The notes under the pieces were generated by a model. The model had not been told where the DNA came from. It ran no database searches and saw only the letters and a program-made list of their open reading frames with translations. DNA of 64,000 bases from assembly GCF_002078875.1 (NCBI RefSeq), contig NC_034438.1, forward strand, positions 17,727,747 through 17,791,746. Reading direction: 5' to 3'. This document shows positions 1 through 26,064 of the stretch, one piece after another. Position 1 is the stretch's first letter; each line of letters starts with the position of its first letter. The stretch comes from Numida meleagris (Eukaryota; Chordata; Aves; Galliformes; Numididae). A program made the translations under genes and the position numbers.

Positions 1-348
1 AAAGAGAATTTGTCTTCATAGATGATAAAAACATTGAAGTAATAGCCAAAACGAAAACCTTCTCAGAGTTGAAGCAAATATAGAACATTATAAGCAATTA
101 TTAGAAAATCTGAATTTGTCAAAAGCATGGCAATCAGAAGCATCACAACACTGCCAACAAAATTTGTGTAATTAAGAATTTTTAAAATCACAAATAAGAT
201 CCTGATAATATCTAACTAAAATAAATCAAATAGAGAAACAAACCATCAAAGAAACTGAATACTGCTACCTTTATGATACAAGCAAGGAGGGAAAACATGC
301 TAATTACAAAGCAATGTGTTACAAATAGAACAAGGATACAAAACGTAC
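1..348 (-). other. MIER3: MIER3 intron, left edge of window
   Basis: AT-rich intronic DNA downstream of the GTACGT donor of exon 8. No repeat or further exon was recognised. Confidence 0.7.
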
Positions 349-15009
<14,661 letters not shown>

Positions 15010-15450
15010 ATTGGGACGATCGGGCTGAGCGACAGCGCTGCGCCGAGTGCCCGGATGGGGCCGCTAAGCCAATGGCAGCCGCCGAGCCCCAGCCGGAGCC
15101 GGCCGGGAGGGAGCGGAGGGACCGGCGGGACCGGGCTGGAGCGGAGGAGGCGGCGCCGGGGCCGGAGCCGCCCCGGGACCCCACCCCCGGCGGTACCGCG
15201 GAGCTCCCGCCCAGACCGCCGAGAGCGCTCCGCCCGCCGCGCTCCGGCCCTGCCCCGCCGGAGGGGGGCGCTGTGCTCCCGGCGCAGCCAGGGGCGTGAG
15301 AGGCGCGGCCGCGCGGGGCTCCCGCCGCCTCCCGGCAGGTGTCCGCGCCCGGATCGAGCAGGGGGGCGGCTGCGGGGACACGGCGGCTTGTGCAGCGTTC
15401 TGCCGCGGGGGGCGGAGGCCCGAGAGCCGATCTGCTTCTGTTCCCGTTCG

Positions 15451-17500
15451 GTACCCGGCTGCGTTACCTGCTGCTGTCTCCGTGTGCGGCACAACGGAGA
15501 ACGAGTTGCGTCTTCGTTTTGAACGAAGGAACGATGCTTGAAGGAAGCAAGGCATCAAAGCCTTCATGTCGTGCTCTCGTTGATCGTGTAGTGCGGCTTA
15601 AGAAGAAAAAGCGAGATTTACTATGCAGCACGTTTTCCCTATTTAGAAGTGGGTACGTTATATGTACAAACAAATATCTACTCCATTCTTAGTGATACGT
15701 TTTGTCCTGATACACAAGAAGTGGGAATCTGACCATCCTCAGCTTGATTGTTGATCCCCAGCTGTGAAGACAAATGTTTTAACTTAGGAAGTACCGTCTC
15801 TGCTGCCAGCCAGCACAGTGCATGCCACACTGATACTGAGCAGCGATCCACCCGAGGGGTAACGTTCGGCAGCAGTACACGCCTGCAGAAGGGCTCCAGG
15901 TCTTGGTCCCATCCTGAGCACACAGGAGGCCAAATGCTGGGCCCTCAAGTGAATCTCTTGCTCACAGGGCCCCCCCTACAATCCCATACCACCAAAACCT
16001 TGCCATTTAACCCAGTAGATTCCACCCTCACCTTTGTGATTTGCTTATTTAAGGATTATCATTAAAAGATACATTAATCACAACCTTCACTCATATCAGC
16101 AAAATAGAATTTCCCACACTAAAATCACTGTAAGATCACACACTCTAGCCCATGTGCCTTCACCGAAAAAAACAACACATTCAACTCTTAGGTGGTAAGT
16201 TCTTCAGAACTGTTTGATTCTCAGTATCCAGTCCATGTTTTGCCAATTTCCCCATTACCATCCTCATCTCAAACTGAGTCCCACACTGGACACTGAAAAG
16301 GACTGCGTAGTTTCACACTGATGAGCTGCTGAGCTGCAACTCCCAGCTCTTTCACTCCCTCTCCTCAAAGGAATAGGGGAGAAAAGACAACCAAAAAAGG
16401 GCTCAATAGTTAAGATAAGGACACAGAGATTGCTCACCAATTGCCATCACAGGCAAAACAGACTTAGCACATGGAAACAAATATACTCTGCTGCTTATTA
16501 CTGACAGACTAGAGCAGTGAGAGCTGAGCTTGCAGACAGTGCAGAGATCCCAAACCAATGTAGGTACTTAAGCAGCAGAATTCTGTGCAGTTTTATTTAT
16601 TCTGCTGGCACCTGTTGCTCCTAGAAACAGTGTAAATTAACTTGGACCACATGCTACACTGCTGAGTCGGCTTCAATTCCATTACATAAAAAATTCAGGT
16701 ATCTCTGAACTACACAACAGCCCAAGGTGTAGGCACATCTACTCTTGATGTACCAGTGGATATGATGATTGCAACATAAAAATTGCAACAGAAAGGCATT
16801 TTCTTAGGAAGTTGTCAATTTCCTGAAAAAGTTGTTACAGTCACTAGCAGCTCCAGCCTCATCCTGTGATCTCTTTCCTTCCTTCTGAAGTTTTATTTGC
16901 AGATTAGGGAGTTATCAGGTTAAAATGAACTATGAGCAACAGATAGGCTATGTCAGATACACTGCATGTGCTCCCAACTTAAAAAAGAAGGAAGGTTTAC
17001 TACTTTATTCTTATAGTTTTGAATGCCCTTATGAACCACTAATGCTCCTCACCCCTTTCCAGTTTTGTTCCCTCCAGATACAGCAAGCCCAGTTCTCCTC
17101 TCTGTTCCCTCAAAGCCTCAGCTTCAGACAAAATAGTTTCAGATCAAGAGAAGAGCACAGAAAGTCACATGAGTGGTAGGAATCCCCAATTCAGGGAAGA
17201 ACATATTTGGTTATATATTCATCCTCCCAGTAAGAATTCTCCTCAGTTTGGTGAGACTGTGTATTTCCTAATTTCTGAAGTGATTACTTCATATTCTTTT
17301 ATCTGTTTAACATGATAAATTTTAGAAGTTATGTTGCATGCAGATTTGAAGATAAATCCCATGCTGTTAATTTAAATCTTAAAAAATTTAAATCTTTTAT
17401 CAGATTTACATCCAAGGGAGGGTTTATTTTTTTAACTGTAATTCAGACCACTTTGATAAAATAATTGGAACTCATAGCTCTACCACAGCAGGTCATTAGG
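15451..17500. other. Intergenic DNA between MIER3 and the ERV remnant
   Basis: No exon, repeat family or RNA gene was recognised. The composition returns to AT-rich. Short frames here show no family similarity that I can support. The missing 3' half of the ERV (integrase, env, 3' LTR) was looked for and not recognised. Confidence 0.5.
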
Positions 17501-17612
17501 TGTTTTCCAGAGCTGTCTGCAGTTGTAGGAAGAATTCTGGAAAAGTGACAGTGCTTAGAATTGTTGTTGACATGGGGCTGCAAAACAGGGGAAAAAAAAG
17601 AAAATGTAGAAC

Positions 17613-18358
17613 TCATCTGATTCTAAAGTGTATTGTCACTGAGATCTGGGAGGGAAACTGCTCCAAGACCACCTCCCCAAAGGGAATATCTTGCAGGTAA
17701 ATCCATCTGGAATACACCTGTTCAGTAGTTCGGTGGCAGTCGTGTTCCCAGTTCCCTTCCTTCGCGCTTGCTCTTAAGAATACTACAGGGTTCAAAAGGT
17801 TTGTCACTTTCAGTTTGACATTCTCTTTTTCCAGTAGGACAGCTTGGTATTTCAGCGTTCTGCTGGGAGACAACCAATGGCCTCCTTTTAGTTCCAGGAC
17901 AGCTGTCACCATGTGTGGCACAAGTACTGTCGTCTTTTGTCCCAGAGACAGCTTCCAGCTTCCTGTATCAAGAATAGGTCAGTGGCCACCACTGCCCTAA
18001 CACATGATGACCAACCCTTGCTGATGTTATCAAGTTGCTTTAAAAAGTACCCCACTGGTCTCTTCCGAGGTCCTAATCTCTGTGCCAGGACCCCTGGGGC
18101 AATGTGCAGCCTTTCATGCACAAACAGTTCAAATGTTTTTTTTTTTCTTACCAGTCTGGCTTTTGGCTTCAGATGTATAGTTACTGCTTTGGCCTGCCTT
18201 GTTTGTCTTGGGCTTCCTGCAGCCCACATCTGTGGAGTTACTGTGTTCTCTACCTCTTCAGTTATTTCAAATTCAGGAGGTGATTCCTGCAACAAAAAGA
18301 CCTGGGCCTCCATGGCCTTATCCTTAGGAATATGTACTTGAATTTTTTCCATCAACAA
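17613..18358 (-). pseudogene. Endogenous retrovirus pol remnant: reverse transcriptase parts without the catalytic palm
   Basis: Two overlapping minus-strand frames. The one at 17906-18358 goes from the protease/RT border through an RT N-terminal part into a thumb/connection-like part (ELFVHERLHIAPGVLAQRLG, then RPVGYFLKQLDNI). The next, at 17613-17921, continues with a connection-like WLSPSRTLKYQAVLLE segment. No Tyr/Phe-x-Asp-Asp catalytic motif lies between them: the frame passes from the RT start to the thumb within a few residues, so the palm is deleted. The frames are also shifted relative to each other. It resembles gammaretrovirus-like pol. It is non-functional. Confidence 0.75.
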
Positions 18359-18640
18359 ATGTAATTTGAACTTTTGTTTTGCTTAGTATATCTCTACCTA
18401 AAAGCAGCACAGGGCATTCAGGCATCTCCAAAAACTGATGAGCCAATAACCTCTCCCCGATCCTGAATTTTAAGAGTTGAAATATTGGCCTTCCTCCCTG
18501 TGGCACCACCAACAACCGAGGCTGTCTGATTAATGAACTGCCCTTTACAAGTATTAATAACTGCGTATAACTCCTGTATCTACAAGAAATTTGACATCAG
18601 CTTCCCCCTCCTTCCTGTAACCAGGGGCTCTGTTGGGGAT
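18324..18640 (-). pseudogene. Endogenous retrovirus protease remnant
   Basis: The minus strand reads FLVDTG at 18572-18589, the Asp-Thr-Gly active-site signature of retroviral aspartic proteases, followed by a frame disruption. The other half continues at 18324-18515 with a C-terminal LLLGRDIL motif typical of retropepsins. It lies between the nucleocapsid remnant and RT, in the canonical gag-pro-pol order. Confidence 0.75.
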
Positions 18641-18754
18641 AACTTTGAATCCATCCCCAGCCCCCTTCAATCTTGATCTAAAGTCAATATTTTTTTCTGC
18701 CTGCCTCAGCAGTCCCATGAAACTTGTTCGTGTCTGCTGCTCTAATTGCTAATT

Positions 18755-18810
18755 TAGTGGGTAGTTCCTTTTCCAGTGACCCCTATTCCTGTATCTAGCA
18801 CACTGATCCC
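18755..18810 (-). pseudogene. Endogenous retrovirus nucleocapsid zinc knuckle, damaged
   Basis: At 18761-18802 the minus strand encodes a segment with the Cys-x2-x-x4-His-x4-x spacing of a retroviral CCHC knuckle, followed by a stop four codons later. The first Cys and the His are present, but the second and last metal-ligand positions both read Tyr (TAC). The knuckle therefore cannot bind zinc normally. Confidence 0.65.
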
Positions 18811-18976
18811 TTTCTAAGTGCTATCTCAGTGGTTGTTCTTTCACATATTTCCTTGTGGTCTTCCTCTGTCCATTTTTGTGATAGAATCGTCACTAATAAT
18901 TTTCTCTCCCGATCTTACTTTTCTTTCATTTTCCTCTCTATATTATATACCTTCCATGCAGCTTCCTGTAAGTTAC

Positions 18977-19759
18977 TCAGAGATCAGGAATCCTTCTATT
19001 TTTCTGTAATATGTGCCTAATGTCTGGATTCCGCTGCTCCACAAAAATAGATACTGGTTGTGCTGTATCCCTTCCTTTTTCCAGATTCACATCAGTGTAT
19101 TTCCCAGCAATGGCAACTAATCTATTGAGAAAGACTGATGGGATCTCATTCCTGTCCTGCACCACTTGGTACAATTTAGACATATTCTTTGCTTTAGGGA
19201 TAGCACGCCTCATCCTGCATGAAATCAATCTCTGATATTTGGTTAGTAATTCCCATTAACTCCAATTATTTGAGTCCCACTTAGGATCAGCTGAGGGAAA
19301 ATGGTTGTCCACTGCTCCCTGTTCTGCTCTCTGAGCATGGATTCTTTCTGCTTCTTCCTTTGCCTTTGCCAAAACTACACTTCTTTCCTCATCTGTCAGC
19401 AGCGTGTCTAATAACAGTAAATCACTCCAATCTGGATCTTGAGTTCTAATGACAGTGTTCATCACCTTATCTACTTTATCTGGGTCCTCTATGTATTCTC
19501 CTGACAACTCTTTCCATGCTCATAGATGTCACCGAAAATAGCACTTTCTCCATTAACAGTCTGCTGGGTCCTACCACCTGCCTCAAAGGGACCTGTACCA
19601 CCCTCAGAGTCCTCCTCCATGTTTGTCCTGCTGTGGGACTTAAATCATCTCTCTCTTGCTGACTTAATTCATCCTCTTGCTGACTCTCATCCTCCTCTAG
19701 ACTTAGATTTAGTTTAAAATCTGTTTCATCTGTGCTTGGCTGCCCCAAACTTGAGCTAT
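18977..19759 (-). pseudogene. Endogenous retrovirus gag (capsid) remnant
   Basis: Three short minus-strand frames, in order from high to low coordinate. 19476-19748 is acidic and Glu/Ser/Gln-rich with no recognised domain. 19256-19507 is capsid-like (DPDWSDLLLLDTLLTDEER). 18977-19228 is like the capsid C-terminal domain (KLYQVVQDRNEIPSVFLNRL). Frameshifts separate them. Its 5' continuation is interrupted by the solo LTR at 19765-20294. Confidence 0.75.
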
Positions 19760-19764
19760 GTTCA

Positions 19765-20294
19765 TGTCATGGTTTTGTGATTTTCAGTTATTGGTATTCC
19801 ACATCATAACATCATGTAGTGGATATACCTGGTTCTCAGAAGAGAAGGACTACTACATTCCCCACGGCACTTTGCTCCTCTGTTACCATTTTCCAGCCGG
19901 AGGGAAAAGATAAAAGCTCGCAGTATAAAAACTTGCAGATCACGAGACCTCGTCCCTTTTTCCGCCCGTCTCTCGTCTTGGCAGCACCTCGCTCTCCAGC
20001 CGTCTTATCGTTGGTAGTAGAGTAAGGCCTACCTTGATTTTGGGACATTCTCTCTCTCTGTATTGGATTTATCAGCTTAAATTGTAATTATATTGTATAA
20101 TAGTGTGTTGTTTTGCATTCGGATATCTTATTTAGTAAATTAGTTTGTTTCTCCTCAGATTGTTGCCGCTGTTCTTTGCTCTCAGGGCCATCCCCTTACC
20201 CTTTTCCCCTTTTCCCTTTTCCCGGGGCGTGGGCCCGTGGATCCCCCGTCCCCTTCGTCACGGAACCGGGCTGAATGCCCGTAAACCATTGACA
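19765..20294 (+). mobile_element. Solo LTR of an endogenous retrovirus, flanked by 5-bp target duplication
   Basis: The unit begins TGTCATGGTTTTGTGA and ends GTAAACCATTGACA, so its ends are inverted repeats with TG...CA termini. A perfect 5-bp duplication GTTCA sits on each side (19760-19764 and 20295-20299). A TATA box (GTATAAAAAC, TATAAAA at 19924-19930) on the plus strand sets the orientation. The downstream half (R/U5) contains a C/T-rich stretch and CCCGGGGCGTGGGCCCGTGG. It lies inside, and opposite to, the gag remnant, so it is a later independent insertion reduced to a solo LTR. Confidence 0.85.
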
Positions 20295-20299
20295 GTTCA

Positions 20300-20470
20300 C
20301 TTCTCTGTATTTCATTTCACTTTGCACCCTTTTGCTCCTGTCTGGCCTTGACTGCAGTACCCACCAACCTCTTCTTCTTTTTCCCCTTGCCGATACCTAA
20401 TGCATGGTTTACTGATGCTGCTGGGTGAGCAGCAGTGCCTACATGGTTTCTTACTATACTTTTCTAAGAC
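20300..20470 (-). pseudogene. Likely 5' continuation of the ERV gag region, beyond the solo LTR
   Basis: The minus-strand frame between the CR1 copy and the solo LTR encodes a Cys/Ser/Lys-rich stretch and ends at a stop near 20312. Before the LTR inserted, this DNA was continuous with 19759 through the GTTCA duplication. No matrix domain, primer-binding site or 5' LTR can be recognised, so the assignment to gag rests on position. Confidence 0.35.
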
Positions 20471-20848
20471 TGGCACTATGTAGTGGCACAAGCAGGGCTG
20501 CCCCCCACAGCTCAGGCTGCCCAGGGCCCCATCCAACCTGGCCGTGAACACCTCCCAGGATGAGGCATCCACAGCTTCTCTGGGCAGGCTGTGCCAGTGC
20601 TCACCACTGTAAGAATAAAGAATTTTCTGCTAACATCTAATCTAAATATCCATGCTTTTAGTTTAAAACCATTCCCTCTTGTCCTATCACTATCAGACCA
20701 TGTAAAAAGTCAGTCTCCCTCCTGTTTATTAGCTCCCCTTAAATACTGGAAGGTCACAATGAGACATCTCTGGACTCTTCTATTCTCCAGGCTGAACAAG
20801 CCCAGCTCCCTCAGCCTTTCTCCACAGGAGATGTGCTCCTGCCCTGTG

Positions 20849-20903
<55 letters not shown>

Positions 20904-21210
20904 AGGGCCCACTTCAACAGCTCCATATCTTTCCTGTGCTGGAGCCCCAGGCCTGGATGCAGTACTGCAGGTGGGGCCTTATGAGGCCAGAGCAGAGTCA
21001 GAAAATCCCCTCCTTCACCCTGCTGGCCACCCATTTTTTCATAAAGTCCAGGATATAGCTGGCCTTTTAGGCTGCAAGCACACACTGCTGCTCATGTGCA
21101 GCTGTTCATCTACCTGGACCCCCCAAGTCCTTCTGGCAACACTGCTCTCTATGAGTTCTTTGCCTAGTCTGTACATATATTTGGGATTGCCCCAAACTGA
21201 AAAATCTTCC
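20471..21210 (-). mobile_element. CR1 LINE fragment with internal ATC microsatellite
   Basis: On the plus strand, CTCAGGCTGCCCAGGGCCCC, CACAGCTTCTCTGGGCAGGC, CTGAACAAGCCCAGCTCCCT and CTGGATGCAGTACTGCAGGT are reverse complements of the CR1 ORF2 C-terminal region in correct order. The terminal CR1 3' end is missing at the low-coordinate side, where it abuts the ERV remnant. A long ATC tract interrupts it at 20849-20903. Confidence 0.88.
20849..20903 (+). repeat. ATC trinucleotide microsatellite
   Basis: About 18 uninterrupted ATC units (55 bp) inside a CR1 copy. The related CR1 at 45,661-46,345 has only GATCATC at the equivalent place (about 46,082), so the repeat expanded from that seed. Confidence 0.95.
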
Positions 21211-24200
21211 CTATCTTGTCCAATGATCTGTGATGAGACTCCTCACTCCCTGCGGGGGGATGAGTGTAGGGATGAGCCTCATTCATCCTAAGATCCTTGA
21301 TCTCCTCAGGAAAGGCAACATCCTTAATAAAGCAGCTTTCTGATTTTCTGGTCAGTACAACATGTCTGCATGCTGACATGTGACTTCACTTGTGATCTAA
21401 CTGAAAACAACTGAAAACAACTGTTCTCAGTGCCATCTATGTGTAGGAAAACATGAGTAAGTACTTCCTGTGTATGCCTTACTGCTGGGCAAGGAGGAGC
21501 TTTTTAAGGAAAAGGTAAGGGTGTGATTAAACTGTAAACAATTAAGAACACGACAAAAAACAATTCTTGGTAAGTATAACATTGCACATTGCTAATTTTC
21601 ATTCTATAGCATCAGCAGATTTGTCACATTACAGGAAGGAATAACGTGTTTTTTCAATGTCTCCCAGAGTATACACATATATTCACATATACACAGGCAC
21701 AGCCATAACAGCTGCCATACTTTTAGCAGTGTTTGCAGGAAACTTGATTTTATTTAAGAAAGTAATGCAACTAGGCATTCCTTCAAAGTTATTCTTGTTT
21801 TGGAAGGAATGAGGAGGAATGGTTCCTAAACAGGAAGCACAGTGCTTTTTGTTTGCTCATTTCCTTTAAGGCAAGTGATAATAATTAGCAAATTTATGAG
21901 AAACTGCATCACTATCTTTCAAAGAGTTAACAAAGATAAACAAGCAGTTATATCCTGCAAATGTGGAAATTAATGCACAGAAAAGTTGAAAAACCCAGCC
22001 AAAGCCTGATGCGTGATCAATGGCAGAAATGAAAACCAAAACAAGGCAATGCTGATGTAAAGTAACAGCATCATCTCTGTAGACTGAGGTTTGCATTTCA
22101 GCAATTTGACATTCTGACTCATTTTCCCATTATTTACTGCATCAGGAGTTTCTAAAAGTGACATGCAAAAATGCCACTGTATAAGAGTGTGAGTATTGCT
22201 TGTGTTGGTCAGGTGTCCAGTCAGAAGCCTCTGAGTTCCCAATTCTGAAGGAGTGAAAGAGGGCCTCTGTGAAACTTGTTCAGTGGGATTTGGAGAAGAG
22301 CATTAGGTATTCCAGAAAGAGAAGTCTGGGAAAATACTTCAGTTGTGCTTGACGTTGTTTCCCAGTCTTTCACACTACCATTCTCCTTGTATATTTTGCA
22401 GCATTTAAGATGAGAGAACCATGTAAGAGATAGGAGAATCTTCTGCTGCTTGTTGTTCTTCATGAAAGGAAAAATAGAGTCAGAAGAGCAGCTGAACAAG
22501 AGGTAGATTTCACTCTCTTTAAGCTTTTGCATTTAGCATTAGAGTATTTGATCTTTGCTGGGGCATTTCAGCCAATTAGAAAACTGAAATGCTTCAAATC
22601 TCTCTTGAAAATACATGCAGGTGAATCTTAGGTTGGTTATATGTGGTGCAGTTTCCTCTCTCCAAGGATGACTGGTCGTAAAGGAAAGGAATTGTGAAAG
22701 CTGAGTCTGCTGCATCATTCTCTGTGGGGATCACATCACAAAACTCTGAAGACCTTTGAACTGTGAGTTAAATCCCACAGTGTTTGATATACAGGACAGT
22801 ATCCAGGCTTCTACCAAACAGATCTAAAAGTAGTATAGGTCTGTATTTTATGTATGTATATATTTATGGGTAGGGATAAATTATTCTATGGATTAGACCA
22901 ATTAACATAGATGAGAAGATACTAACAGATGTTTGTACATGCAATTTCTTTATCAGGTTTGTATATGGAAAGAAATTACACCTACGCTGGGAAAGATTCC
23001 TAAAAGTAGCATCTGTAGTAACTACACATACCTTAAAAAACACAATAATTTGTATGTTGAATTTGGATAAAACTTGTAGAAAACCATTTTGTTCACTTTG
23101 AAAGGAAGTGAAAATTTCTGAAATGAATTTAGTCATTAAAAATTGAGGGAAATAAAATGATAAGTTGGTCTCAATACTGATTTTAAAAGGAAAAAAAAAA
23201 TGATAAACCATATATTGATTTGGCAGTGAAATGAACCTACACCAAATCATGAGATTTGTTCAGATTTAATTATGTGCAAGATTCTATCATCATAATGGTC
23301 ACCTGATCTCTTTATGTCAAAACTAACATGCTCTAAGTTCACAAATGAGCTAGCTGCATTTTAGAGAAAACAGCATTTTCATTTTGTAGAATAAAAAAAA
23401 GAGAAGGGTAAAGATAAGTAGCTCATGAAAAATAGTAATTTAGTATTATATGTTCAGTTTATAATTGTTTCAACTTGTTCCTTTTCATCTAAATCATACT
23501 TCGTGATAAATAGTTACTATGTTGAGTTCTTTGTGAAATTTAGAACAGTGGTTATTCATTAGCTGTTGCTTTATTTTCCTGGGTGAACCAGTGTAGAAGT
23601 TGAATATGTTTGCGATTTACTTGCTTTTTATTTTTAGAAAAGGTTTAAGTATGACTTTATCCTTAAATAGAATAAGTATCATATAGACAGCATTTAGTCA
23701 GAGCATATTTGAAGAACAGTTGCACCCTTTTGACCTCCATCTATTAGCTGGATAATTTGCTAAGAAGATACTGGTGCTTAATGTAGAAAACCATTAAAAA
23801 TAGTTTTATAAAAGCATTTGGTTTAATATTACTAGTTGTTATTGCTAATTTATTATTACTATTTATAATAATATTTTATTATAAATAATATATTTATAAT
23901 ACATTCTATTATTATTACTACTTAATATTACTAATTAATATTATTTATTAATGCTTTTGAAACAGTAGTAGAGATGGATGTTTTTACTGGTAAAAGGGAT
24001 AAAGCTACTGGTGAGGCTGTTTTTGATTGCAACATGGGTGAAAAAAAGTTGAAATGAAGACATAATTCATTTAAAATCTTGATGTTTAATATCATCTTTA
24101 CCTTGCAGTTAGTATAATAAAATGATGTTCTCTGGGTCCTTATACTGGCTTTTTAAACATTTTGATTCTTTCAAGTAGAAACAATCGTTATCTTTAGAAA

Positions 24201-25840
24201 GATAAACTGATAATTATTACAGGACAGATTTTTACTTATCTATCATTCAAAATAAATGCCTCTCTATTGCTTCAAATTATTAATTCAGTTATCTGCAGCT
24301 GTGCTGAAGTCTTTGCACAGACTGAATGCTGTTACCGTCAAAGTCAGCGCTAGTTTTTATATTAAGGTTCTTGAGAAAAGAACAAACCAGCAAACTCTTA
24401 TATTTTAATTTTTGGACATGTTTAGCACTTTCTGGCTGTACTGAAGTGCACTGGACACTGAGATGCTTGGAGCTCATGAAAAATCAGACAATTAGAGGCT
24501 ATGAATACTATAATGTAAATAACAATATTTATTTAATACATTTAAATCCCAGTATCTTATGTGTCTAAGCAGACTCATTGAAATCCTGAAACAACTTGAA
24601 AAGCCATCTTACCTTCTTTTCCTGGAAGGGATAAGAGATATAAATAGATAAGCACAAATTCTTTATACTTTCGTTCATTGTGTTACTGCAAACAATAATG
24701 ACTGCATGTTGCTATGCACCGTTGTATAATACTTACATTCTTTGATTTTGTTCCTTAAAACATTTAATATTGTGAACATGCACTGGAAAGATATTTAAAT
24801 CTTGGAAACAAAGACTGTTTGTTGAACTGTTTTTGTTATGACAAATTCTTGTTGAGCTTGGAACCTGATTGTACTCCCGTACTGAGAAAAATATACATTA
24901 GGACTGGGTTTTGCTATTGATGTTAGGCGGCCATTTTCTGTCTAGTTTTTAAATCTTAGGCTCACTGCACCTGAAACTTTCTGGATCAAATCTGTATTAA
25001 TAAGGTTTTAAACCTGTTACATGAATATTTTATTTTATTCTTCGGCCTAATTCTCTGGTTGAGATCAATTGTGTACTTGGCACACTTGGTTTTTAGTACA
25101 AAGTTAATTATTTTGAACATCTTGGAGTGAAAATAAAATGTGTAATAGTAAATAACAAAATACATTTTCATGTTTTGTTTTTAGTATTTGCCATATTAAG
25201 TTTCTGAATGCATATTTATATATGTATCTTGTATTCTACCTTCAGAACAAACTAAAGGCAAAGACATTTCAAGTGCCTGCCAAAATACACTTTAAACTTT
25301 TGGTCTCGTGCTTCATCCCAGCAACAAAATTTGTGAGCAAATGATTTAAATTCATTACTTTTTTTTTCATATTAAAATGAGCTCTAAGACCTGTACACCT
25401 GTATTTAAGTATGAATGGCTGTTACTTGGTGGGAATTAAAATTTTCTATTTTCATTTCTGAGCATTTCTAGTAGATTTCTGATTCACTGTGTTTACTGAA
25501 TACTTTTACACACTGATAAAGACAATACCTAATTGTGGCATTAATCTGCACTACCTATCTCTGCACTTATCTCTGAGTATGTAATTTGATCTACACCAAT
25601 CTGAACCTTAAATATAGTATTGAGAGTAATAATTTTGAATGGAAGTGTTAAACACATTTTTTCCCTCATCATATTACCAGAGGTACCTTAGTCATTCAAA
25701 ACCACTAATTCTTAGCTTTGTTCTTATAACTCAGCCACTGTCTAAATTCCACATTAGTTAAGTTACTCTTTGCTTGTATCAAGGTTTAGCTTCACAAACA
25801 TGCGTAAGTACCTGTGTCAAAAATCTGGGCCTTTTGTTCC
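21211..25840. other. Intergenic AT-rich DNA without recognised genes
   Basis: No exon, RNA gene or transposon recognised over 4.6 kb. It includes a very AT-rich, TTA/TAA-dominated patch at about 23,830-23,955. Confidence 0.55.
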
Positions 25841-25842
25841 AA

Positions 25843-26064
25843 GTTTGAGGTTGGACATTAGGAGAAACTTCCTCTCAGAAAGAGTGGTCAGGCACTGGCA
25901 TAGGCTGCCGAGGCAGGCAGTGGAGTCACCATCCCTGGAGGTGTTCAAGAAATACATAGATGTGGCACCGAGGGACATGGTCAGTGGGCATGGTGGGGAT
26001 GAGTTGACGACTGGAACTGATGCTTTTAGGGATCTTTTCCAACCTTAATGATTCTATGATTCTG
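25843..26064 (+). mobile_element. CR1 LINE 3' end
   Basis: TTTGAGGTTGGACATTAGGA, then CAGGCACTGGCATAGGCTGC, GAGTCACCATCCCTGGAGGT and CAACCTTAATGATTCTATGA form a 5'-truncated plus-strand CR1. The frame still reads [20 protein letters not shown]. Confidence 0.92.

Noticed and set aside
15678..17500. Possible integrase or env remnants of the ERV
   Set aside because: Minus-strand frames here show no motif (no HHCC, no DDE spacing, no envelope features) that I can support.
19765..20294. Reading the LTR as the 5' LTR of the minus-strand ERV
   Set aside because: The TATA box is on plus, perfect GTTCA duplications flank it, and gag-like sequence appears to continue on its far side.
20780..21085. 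Proteins with poly-Asp, poly-Met or poly-His runs
   Set aside because: They are three-frame readings of the ATC microsatellite within a CR1 copy.
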